Positions 47,201 to 59,200 of a stretch of 64,000 nt of DNA are shown here, piece by piece (within the stretch, counting starts at the first letter, position 1; each line of letters opens with the position of its first letter). The stretch comes from Gonatopus flavifemur (taxonomy: Eukaryota > Arthropoda > Insecta > Hymenoptera > Dryinidae). The position numbers were made by a program, and so were the translations under genes. The DNA lies in contig JAFFJZ010000001.1 of assembly GCA_018340375.1 (NCBI GenBank), forward strand, positions 44,384,001 to 44,448,000, given 5' to 3'. The notes under the pieces were generated by a model, which made no database searches, was not told the DNA's origin, and saw nothing but the letters and a program-made list of their open reading frames with translations.

Positions 47201-50200
47201 TGGACTTTACCACGACCATTGGCAATACGGTGATGGTGTTTAGTCCACAAAGCGCCCCACCGGGTAAGTAAAACAATCTTCAAAGCAGAATTTCTATACC
47301 TATGTATAATCAAATGTTCATTGTACCTGAAAAGAAAGTTATTCTGGGCGGTAAATCTATTCGCTAAATGACATTTATCTCATTGAACAGCGCTTGATAA
47401 AATAATTTGTGGGTAGCATTCTTATGACACAATCATTACATTTATTGAATATTTGTTTGTAATCTTGTAAACTCTCATTAGTATGTAAGCTTTAAAATTC
47501 TGTACCTGGAATGTTATACTCAAAGTGAGTATTACAAATAATCAATTACAAAAATATGTTGAAGACGCTCAACAATGTCACCAATTTATAAATCGATTTC
47601 TAACGCGAATTTCGAGTAAATGGTATACTTGGTGTATCTAACGTGGCCCAATTTACTATTCATCTGTGTAACCAAATCACTATTTTTATTCGATTAGAAA
47701 GCATTATTGAAAACAGTGATCTTATTGATTCAAAGATAACGTTGTAATAAAATAAATATAAACAACACCTTTCAAACCAACAAATAGAAGAATAAGGTCA
47801 AAAGTCAGTCACAGTAATCGAAGTAAACAAGTGATCGAATAGCGTTTTAGCTGAATATGCCGAGGATTTCAACATGCTAAATGGCAGGAGAGTCAAAACT
47901 AAAATCTCCGGTAAACTAAACGCGTTAGAAACATCCCGAAAAAAACAATTGATCTTTTTTTGAAAATTTATTTGATTTTATTCAATGTTTATAAATGGAC
48001 ATCATTAAATTTCACAATGATGGACAAACTGTACTACGGTTCCTAGTAAAATGTAAAAACAGTCAGTTATTGATTGATTTTCAATCTTTCTATTCAATTT
48101 CTACACTTTCACTCAGGGGGATGCAACTCTAATGAGTACAATCAAACCTCATTTGCGCGCCATCTCCTAAATAAATATTCATGCGAACTAAAAATCAATA
48201 TGGTGGTCTGGTGAACCGGGATAACCTCACGATTATTCTAGTTGATTTGAATTTTGAAACATCAACAATATTTCAACAATAAAGCATTGAACAATTAGAA
48301 AACCGAATTATCAGTTGGACTCATTCAGTTTTGAAGTTGGTTCTGATGCTTTGTTGTTGAAATACTGTTGATTTCTCAAAATACAAACTAAAGAGAATAA
48401 TACTGAGGTTATGTCACGATACCAAACCGCCATTGCTGTTTTTTTACCCCCTGATCGACACGCCACCATGTGAATAAATATTACCGTAATCTAAAGTTGC
48501 ATACCCCTGCTTTCACCCCTGTTACAAATAATCTATAAAATCTCATTGACGAATAGAAAAATGAATGAGTTTTAATTAAATTCAATGATATTCAATCAGA
48601 AATTTCACCATTCGCAATAAGATTCAATAGAATATTTCCACCTGGGACTGGATAGAAATGTTAACAACCCTCACAGCGCCACAGTCCCAGAAGAATTCTT
48701 AAAGAATTCATAAATAACACAATCAGTTCAATGAGAATTTTTTATGAAGTCTTCTGGGACTGTGGTGTTGTGTGTTAACACAAATTTGTTTCCACTCCAT
48801 TATAAAATTCGGCAATTCATATTTGCACGAAAGAAGTGAGCAACAATCAACATGAATTTCAAATCACAAGTTCAAATCAGTTGAGCAATCAGGTTTTTTT
48901 ATTTTATTCTATTGAAACTCTAAAAAATACATGTTCACTGTGGTTTCCTTGCAAATCATATATTTTCAACAATCTTGAATGATAAAGAAATGACCGTAGA
49001 CAAGTAGCTTCGTATTTATCGAAATATTGCACAAATACGAGTAAACAATCTTTAGAAAACCACTCTCAAATAATTTGAATTCGATATACACATATAAACA
49101 CAGGCGGATTATCCCCTAGGTCAACCGGGCCATACCCCAGGATCCGACTTTATAGAAGGCCCCCTATTTGTGATTGAATAAATAAAGAGCTCAGCCAATT
49201 TTGAAATTTAATTGTTTTTTGTCAATGAAGTAAGAGGCCCCCAGCAAGCTCAATCCACGTCTGCATATGAATTGAGGAACATCGATGGAAAAGCAATGTA
49301 CTCAGTTGTATGCTGTGTAGAAACATCAGGCGTGACTCATAGCATCATTCAATCTCTGCAAAAGATTTCATCTCATAACTATATTGATACTCATTGACAG
49401 TTGAGTTTATCAATCAAACAACCCAACTAGCAATCCTCAATATAATTTCATCTGTAAAAAGATGAACATAAAAGATCTTGACCTATTGAGCTTGTATGCC
49501 CATAGACATCTTACGTGAAAAAATTAATACTGACATAAGTGTCAGAAGGTCACAATACAAGTAATTTGGAAGATCGATATCTCTTCAGGATAAAAGTCGC
49601 TTCATCACGGTAATATTCGCTGTTCCTTAGTTGCGCCTCTCGTTTCCTCATTTTTTGAGCGTTCCACTCAGTGATGAACTTGTAAACCTTGACTTGAATT
49701 TACATTCTCAAAGGATCTTTTAATTATAATTGATTACGTCAATATCTTCTGAATTATCAAAAGAATGATTTGATTCTTATTGTTTTGAATGTGCAAATTT
49801 TGAAGGGTATTTATGTTGTATCGCTAAATCGTCGGCGAGGCCGATCTTGAATCATCATTGAAGTTAAACAATCGAAGCTGAATATGAATAGGCTTTGAAG
49901 TAAAATTCTCAAATCAAGTAAATATTTCAACCTCCCACTCTTATGTTGTACGTCGATAAATCAGCAGACGAGAAAAATGTTTTTGGGCTTTTACTGGGGC
50001 ATCCAAACGCGCACGAACCAATATAACCATTCGTATCACGCGAGTTGCATTCCAAACAGATTTTTAACCAATAATACTTTTATAGCAGGTGGAGAAGTAA
50101 AAGAAGATAAAATCAACGAAAATCCGCCCATCAAGACGAAACCCACAGAAACGAAAAAAAGTCTAGAAATACAACCAAGCAAACCTCACAAAGTGGATCC

Positions 50201-53200
50201 AAAGGTTGAAACTAAAAAGCAACACGAAACAAAGGGATCAAAAGTGGTCGTAAATTCTGTAGCGAGTGAGCAAAATATTGTTACACCCTCGTCCGAGGAC
50301 ACGAACCGAGTTCAAGTGACGGCGAAAAATCCCTCAATCTCATCCACGGTAATCCATGTGACTTCTAAGGAAGACGTGCCTGGGGTGAAAAATAATCTTG
50401 CCGAGCCTGAATATGATTTCCTTTCCAAACAACCGACCGAGGTCATCGATGAAACTTACAAGGTAAGTCGGATTTACCGATCATAACTTTATCCTGACAT
50501 GCAGTTTTGTGTACATCTATTACTTGAATTATTTCACTTCCTTGTAAGCATTCATCTTTGAATATCAAAGAGATATATTGTAATCCATTAATGATACAAT
50601 CGAATCGATGATGAATTTTATTTTACAACGTACTTTACGGATTCGAATTTCATTATCGATCCTTCAACTTCATAAAACATACCCTAGCGTCAATAAATAA
50701 CATAGAATTCAATTATACAGGGACTCGAAAATGGATTTCTCTTTGTCGAATCGTATGTTGAAAGCTTAAAAAGGAATCATGCAAGAAATCATGAAATATT
50801 TCTGATTGAAAACAGAGTTCATGCAATTTTTATATAAACTCAATATAATTCTATAAGGGTTTTTCTCATTCTTATTTTATTTATTATATAAACTCTCAAG
50901 AATTTGAGAAGGTGTATATCAAATTTGTAAAAACTTCTTGGAAAGTGGAAAGTTTCCACAATTTTTTGAATTTCATTAAAGTTTTATGGGACGAAGGCTC
51001 GATCGGAATCAATCTATCTGACATTTTCGTACCTGATTACTGACGTAGGTGAATTTTATTACCCAACATGTCTTCAGCGGAGAAAAATATAAACATCACC
51101 GAGTCACTGAGAATAGATCCTTTTTTATTTCTCTATGCAGGTGAAATTTGTTAAGACACGCCAATATACTCTACAAACATAAAAATTACATCTCCCTGAG
51201 TATGAAAGTTCACGAGAACATATTTTACAGTTTGAAACATGATATTTACCACGCCTCAACTTCTGATTTTGAAAGTTATTTACAACCTCTGATGCTTCAA
51301 TCTACATAAAGAAGGTGCAACGACTGTACGCTGTGTAGTGATTCAAAATGAATGCGAAGCAATGAGAATTTCAAATCGCGGTATCAGTTCATGTCAACAG
51401 AGTTGAAACAATCCAATTATCTCAAAGAAAAAACTGCAGACGAGAAAGGATAATAATTTTACGTTGAAATGAATGTTTATTCCAATAATTGATTTTATGC
51501 GGTATCAACTAAATTGGAACTCCTTATCAGAAACTAACGAAAATATTGCTCAGGCCTGACAGAACGTTTGGAACTGGTTAATTCTGAATGGAGTCGATTG
51601 AAGAATTTGGTTGGTTGTCAATTTTTGCCCAGATTTCATTTGATAAAAACCGTTCAAAATATGACAACAATTTTTTGCTCGGTTCTGCCTGACAGTTTTA
51701 ACAGAGTTATGAAACGGGGAGTGAGAAAACTGGAATCTGAAAAGTTGTTACGTTTGTCGACAATTGAACCCTAAACAAGGCACACTGAAAATACAGTTTG
51801 TTCCAGCCAAACAAATTTTGGTCGAACTGAACGCAAAGAAACTTTTTGGTTGGCTAAAATAGAATTTATCTGGGGCGAACAAAATTTGGTTCACAATAAT
51901 TAAGGCTTTCATACAGACAAATAAATTGTTTATCCTAAATAAATTTTATTTCAGCCAACCAAAAAGTTTATTTGCGTTCATTTCAACTGAAACTTTGTTT
52001 CGCCGAAACAAACGTTTTCTCAGTGCAAGACCCAAAAAGCTTGTAACTTATGTATCAAACTGATTTACGATGATCACATTGTGAGTAAAACAGTTTATGG
52101 CACATTTATACTTGAGAAATAAAATAAAATATTATTATAACGTTCATATTTTTGTATGGTTGCTCATTTTTTATGAATAAAAATTAAATAATCAAATTCA
52201 TTAATTCTCAGTCAGACTGAGCTGTAGAGTTATTTTTCGAGACAAGAGTTTATATAATTCTTATACAGTTTATAAATAAATTTTGCAAATAAAATTTCAT
52301 GTGGGAAAATAATTTTTTAATACACTATATCACGTGATTTACGGTGCTCTGGAAAAATATGGAAGCTATAATTTTCATTATATTAATGACGTCAAGTAGT
52401 ATAAAAGATAATCTGAAATTTGATCTATGAAATGAAAATAGAAACTCTGAAACTTGTTATTGAAATCTAATTTTCTAAGCTAATTGTTATAAAATGTACT
52501 GCAAATTGTATTCAAATTCATATAAAAATGCATGAAGAATCAGAATCTCCTATATATATATATATATGAATGTCTGTCTGTATGTATGTTCCCTATGCAG
52601 TTCAAAACTACTTGACCGATCGGGATGAAACTTTGGGAGTATGTTGTGTGAACATCGGTGAAGGTTTCTGACCAAAAATTTCAACAGGGGGGCTGATATT
52701 TTAGTGTTGGACATGTTATAGGCCCAGGTGCTTATAACATTTGAATTAGCTATGGTAGATCAACCCAATTTTTTGTATTTAGCGTAATTAGTGGAAATAA
52801 AATCAGTCATTTATCCACAAGCACTCGAATGAATGAAAAGAATCGAAAAAAATTGAAATAAATCAGATTTAAATGAAACTGATTCAAATATAATTTCTCA
52901 TATCGAGTTTTCTCAAAATTATATTCCTCTCAAAATCGCAGCAACGCGCGACGGGTCAGCTAGTGCTTTATAAAATTTCATACATAAGTTCAGAAGCAAA
53001 GTTAGAGGAAATTTCAAAAGTTAATACAAAATTTATATATCAATTGTTTCATACGCTGAAGAAAAAATGTTCCCCAAACAAATAAATGGTTATTTGTCTT
53101 TTATCGAAGAAATATTTTGTTGATGCTCATTAATATTTCTATGATACAGGACAAATAACCATTCATTTGTTGGAAGAAATTTTTTTTTCAGTGTATAAAC

Positions 53201-56200
53201 ATACATTCATACAAAATTTCGGAAGCAATTTTTTACACCGTATCGTTGAACTTCACTCAAAAAATTACAATTTATGTCAAGAATACCTTTTCTTCTGGCA
53301 GAACAAGAACTCTATTCTTTATTTGTCTATCATGAAATAACTCCTAAATATATTTATTCTTAAATAGGTCCATTCTTAAATACGACTAATCTTAGATATG
53401 TCTAGTCTTACAAATCTCTATTCTTTCATATATAAAATAAAAAACATCTACATCTGATTAATATTGAAAAGAATGGAGATTTGTGAGAATACACATTTGT
53501 AAGAATAGAGATATTTAGGAATAGAGTTCTTTGAGAATAGAAAAATAAAGAATAGAGTTCTTGTTCTGCCTCTTTTTCATCAATTATTATCATTGTATAT
53601 CTCTGCATGTAACAATTCTTGATATTCACCTGCATTCATACAACATAGTTATTTCCGTATTCCATAATTGATACCTTACAATATATTGGAACTGTTACAA
53701 CGGTATTTAATACATTTTATGACAATTTCCACAATCATTTCTCTACGAAATAAAAGTCAATCGTATCAAACTTCCAAAGATAAATACACTCCACAACGTG
53801 ATTAATTATTCCAAATAACGCAGTAAAGTATGAATAAGTATAATTTTGTTTGCGCATTATCAAACCGCAACTCTTATATTTATATCGAACTACGATCTCT
53901 ACAATAGTACCGTGATTAAAGTTACACAAGGCCTTTCTTTAACGCAACACGGCAAAAATCACATCGCGATTTTCTCACGTGAAAGACTAATTGCATCGCG
54001 GTATCTATTATGTGCGCTTCGTTACGTACGTGATGCGTGCGGAATACGCGTACACATAAAAATCGTGGATCTATTATCATATACAGTTATAAAATCGACG
54101 AATATATCATTTTCAAATGTATGAGTGTACATATATACATGCACATACGCGTATGATCGTTTATAGTATTACCAACGGAAAAACGTGGGAAACATAATGG
54201 ATCTGGAGTCGCGCTCACTCGCTATAAAAATTACGAAATCGATCGTAGAATGGATTTATCGAGAGTTGATGAGCAATGACTCGAGGGTAAGACACCTACA
54301 ATATATATAGATATATGTATACATTGATATTTATGAAGGAAGAGGACCTTCTCCAGCAGTACAAAATAAAGATAAGGAGAAATAATATATATGTACGTAT
54401 GATTGATTTTGTCTTTCATGACTCTTTTGATATGTAAATGATCGTTGAACTTGTATGATTCATACATCAACTCGTTTGGTTTCGGATTGTGTTCAACATG
54501 ATGTGTTGAACTTGTATATCGAGTTGGCAATCTACTATTACAAAAACTTCATGTAATTGGTGATTTTTTTTTCAATTCAGTACAGACTTCGTTCAAATGA
54601 GAGGCTGTCACAAACGATTAGTCATAGAGGCTGTTCTTTTATCCAAATATATAGTACACGGAAAAAAAAATTAAACTGGTAATATTTCCGGAGCTCCTGT
54701 TGATATGTGGACAGTAAAAACTATGTGTCACCCATACCGAAATTCTTGTTAAATTCACCGAGAACTTGGTTACTTCAACAAGAGCTCTGGTGGAAATGAG
54801 AGATATTTTTTGTTTTCATATATTATCGGAAAGACTAGAGTTAGAAGAGTCTGTGTATATAGGTTTTGTAGATATACAAGAAGCATTCGATGATGTTGAT
54901 TGAGAGAAAATTCTCGCGATTTTGAAAAAGGTGGGAATTAATTTTAAAAATCAAACCGCAATAATAGAAATAGAAGGTCAAGAAGGAGAATCACAAATTA
55001 AAAGACGGGTGAGACAAGGATCTTCACTATTCCCATTGATTTTCAATTTATATATAGAAGAAGCGATGAACGAAGTAGAGGAGCAAGTGCAATTGGAATA
55101 ACAGATTCGGGGAGAAAATATAAGCATGTTGAGATTTGCGGATGACATAGCTATATTAGCTACGAGTGGTGCTGAGTTAGAAAATATTCTCAACACTATG
55201 GAAACAATATTGCTAGAAAACTATTGTATGAATATAAATAAGAACACAACAAAATTCATGATTTGTACAACAGCGGAAACATCAAGGAGAACGAAAATCA
55301 AAATAGATGCAGAGACAATTCAGCAAGTGGAATAATTTAGATATCTAGGAAGCGTGATTACAGAAAGCGGTAAAAGCGAAAGAGATATAAGAGCAAGAAT
55401 ATCAAGAGGAAAATAGGCTTTCCATCGAAAGGAACAGTTATTATGCTCAAAGAATATTAGCTCAGCAGTGAGGAAGAAAGTTTTGAAGAGTTACGTTTGG
55501 AGCACAGCATTATACGATTGCGAAACTTGGACAATTGTAAAAACAGACTAACGAAGACTTGAAGCTCTCGAAATGTGGTGTTATGGAAGGTTGCTTAGAA
55601 TAAAGTGGATAGAGAAAGTGAAAAATGAAGAAGTACTTGAAAAGGTGAATGAAAGAAGAAGTCTTTTGAGACATGCCTTGAAAAGAAGAAGTAATCTGAT
55701 AGGACACACCTTGAGGCATGATGGTTTATTGAAAACAGTACACTGAGAGAAATGATGATTAATATCAAGAATTTTAATTCATGAATACTGCCAAGAATAA
55801 AGATTCTTGATTACAGTTAATATGTTATTGGCCCAAAAGAAATTTTCTTAAATCAAGGAAATATTTCTCGATTCAAGGGAATTGCTTTTGGGCCAATAAC
55901 ATATTAGCTATAATCAAGAATTTCTATTCTTGGCAGTATTCATGAATTTAAATTCTTGATATTAATCATTATTCTCTCAGTGTATTAGAAGGCAAAATAA
56001 ATGGAAAAACTCTCAAAGGTAGACCTAGATTAAGTTATATGAAGCAAATAATACAAGATAAGAGTTGTCGTAGATATGCAGAAATTAAGCATTTAGCGGA
56101 TAATAGACAGGATTGGAGGATTTCATCAAACCAGTCATAAGACTGATTACTTCATGATGACGATATTATTTGAAGCCTCTGTAACATCAGCAGTTCATTT

Positions 56201-59200
56201 TTCTTCGTGTATGATTCAAATTAGAGATGGACGATCTGAGAAGAACTGATTGTTTTCATACAATTATTATCGAATTCCAATCTAAATTGTATAAAAAATC
56301 ATAAAAGCTCAACAATTTTTATATAATTTCGATAAAAATTGTATTGGAAAAAAATTGTCTCTTCAGATCGGCCATCTCTAGTCGAAATATATATTCCATG
56401 TGGAGAAAAAGCTATTCTATTTCTATAGAGTTGTTTTGAAAATTCTCCTAATCTTCGTGCGTGGGAGAATGTTCAGAATGGTACATAATTTATATACTCC
56501 CAAGTAGCACAACAGGTTAGAAATGCTAAGAAGATTCCTAGAACTTCTGAACATGTTTTATGAACATTCTTAGAATCTTCGAATGAGACTGTTTTGGATA
56601 AGTATATTCTATACACATTCTCAGAATGAATTCTTCGAATTTATCCAAAACAGTCTCATCTGCACATTCTATGCATGATCAAGGAATAAACGCAGAATGT
56701 TTGAAATGTTCTTGTGCTACTTGGGCTATTATAAAGGAAATGTATACAAACTATATCAAATTATACAAAAATTGTACACGATTTTAAAAATTCTCCCACA
56801 TTGGTTCTTACAAAACATATTCAAAGGACTGATGCAAGACAAGTAATTATCGTGTTGAATTTTCAATGCTGATCATTAAAATGAGAAAATTTTGATAAAA
56901 TTGCACTCCCTGAGTACTTTTCTGAATTTAATTTGATGAAACGTGATTGATTTATCAGTGAAACAAATTTGTTGGAATCTAAAACTAGTTGTTCTAAAGA
57001 GACATATCATAAAGACAATTCTATAGGAGCTCTTAAGATTTGTTCATCTGGTTTGGGAGTTAATTAGCAAGCGCTGATGAAATCAGTTAAACATCATGGC
57101 GCAATGATAGGATAATTGTTCATTAATGAAGTTGAAAGTTTCATGTTCCGATCGAATCCGTACGATTCAACTGTAAAAATCAGCGAAAACTATCTAATTT
57201 TAATACATACATATACAGATTTCAGATTTCTAGTCATCAACTTATCATTACGATCAATAATAAAATTTTATTGATGACACTTACAGAGCGGTCCGAAGAA
57301 TTTATTTATTTCGAGCTTGGGAGTAAGCAGAATGCGATTCACACACGTTGCGTTAATTTTTCTATTAGATCATAAAATACATGCAGATAAGTAACGGAAT
57401 CATCAGGAGTGAAACATTCTCCCATTTCTATAGATCGCTTCATCGAGTGAAAAAATCAACTTTCTTGCAGAAATCTTGTTTTCTCGTTTACAAAGTACTT
57501 GTGATTTTCCAGTACTGTTATTCAGAGCATTCTGCTCATTTCTATCAATAAAATTATTACATTATATCCTGCTCGAATGAACAAGAAGAATCCTCGAACG
57601 ACTTCTCAAATAAAACTCGTTTATCGATGTATGAATCAAATCTCCCAATTTGAATAAAATATCATAAAGATATATGGGAATGATATCCATCAAAATGATG
57701 AATCGAAAAAGATACTCACCTATCATATCACCTCAGATATACAAATCACACATATCGAGATGATGAATTTATGTAATATATCACCCTCCCTATCTCACAT
57801 AAAACATGCACATTTTAGTGCCATTAAAATTCACGTTTGAATAATCAACTCAACATATTTTTAAGATTGATTACTCTCGTATCTTGATTTGCAAGTACGG
57901 CGGGGTGTATGTTCAAGAAAGCGTACATAAATCAACATGAGATGAGGAAACTAGACATTGAAATTAATCCAGTTCGATTTCTATGGATTAATTATCATAT
58001 TTTGAAGAGTGTGAAATTAAGAACCTGAATTATATCACGCGCCCGGATTCTTTATACTCTGAAACAAGTTACATTCTCAGGATATTGAATCCGTGTTACA
58101 GTGTCAAGAATAAGTATATTGATGAATGACAGAAAGTTAAAACTATATTATTCAGTAGCAACATATAAATATCAAAGAGAAACTAATAGAAAATTATGAA
58201 GCGTATATACATGAGTTAACATTTTTTTCTTGTATTCAAATGATTTTATTTTAATAATACTTAAATGGCATGAGTAAAGATTCTTTCCAATGAGGTCGAT
58301 AATGATTTCTCGTTCTGCACTATTTTTATATGTCCACTCCGAGAAATACATATTATCGCGATATGAGGCTAAGAAATTTGATAGCAACGTCTGAATCTTA
58401 GCTCGACAAATTAGAATTGAAAAGAATTAAAGTGGGTCAATCTGGGTGGAAAGTGTGGGAGAATTCCAGTGAAGAACTTGAGTAATTCATTTTTAATTCT
58501 ACATGAATTATGATATAAGATAAGAAAAGATCTAGAAAAATTTATACTTTGAATAATCTGGTGTTAAAATTGGTTAAGAAAATTATTTTAATTAGGAAAT
58601 AAGTAATTTCTAAGACAGATTTCATGGGATTCTGGAATTCATTTGATGTAACAAAAGTAAAAATTTTCAGGTATCAACCATATCAAATATCTTATTGAAA
58701 CGTTAAATTGTTTCAGGAATATTTCAAATACGTAAAGGTTCGTGTATGGAAATTATATGATTTATAAATGGGGTCATATTTACATGTAATACATACGTAC
58801 GGTTCACGTTGATATTCCCTTAGGTGATTTAAACTCAACGCGAGAAAGAGAGAATGTACAATAATTGATGAATACATGAAGTTCTGAGAATTGATATCCA
58901 TAAGTGCTAATACACCGATGAATGGTCATCAATGTAAAAACCTATTGTAACTAAGCTGACTTAATTATAGACCACAATTAAAGTAGAAAAAAATCCAATT
59001 ATCACTTTTATTAACGGATACCGAACCCATTTAAATTCTCAAGAAATGTTTAGGTCATCCCTCTAATCAATATGTTCTTAACAGAGTGATCATACAATGC
59101 AATCTGTCAAGAGATTAATCTTCTGAAAAGGTATCTCTCTCTCTCTCTCCGTTTTGAATATATTCTTCTTCCATCAGAATGGTGGAAAAAATTAGGTTTG

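Larger units (their letters stand above)
54657..56209. mobile_element. CACGG-ended MITE split by a LINE
   Basis: The left part (54657 to about 54810) begins CACGGAAAAAAAAATTAAACTGG after TA (54655-54656). It contains GGAGCTCCTGTTGA and its inverse TCAACAAGAGCTCT. The expected right end is missing there but is found after the LINE: CAGTTCATTTTTCTTCGTG followed by TA (56210-56211). This suggests the LINE landed in the right arm of the MITE. The right fragment is only about 20 bp, so the join is probable, not certain. Confidence 0.6.

Noticed and set aside
49977..50088. N-terminal extension of the exon-3 open frame beginning with ATG
   Set aside because: An acceptor (TATAGCAG) at 50081-50088 and the exact phase match to exon 2 show that this part is intron.
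52552..52567. TA microsatellite
   Set aside because: It is the normal 5' part of the Helitron, not an independent repeat.
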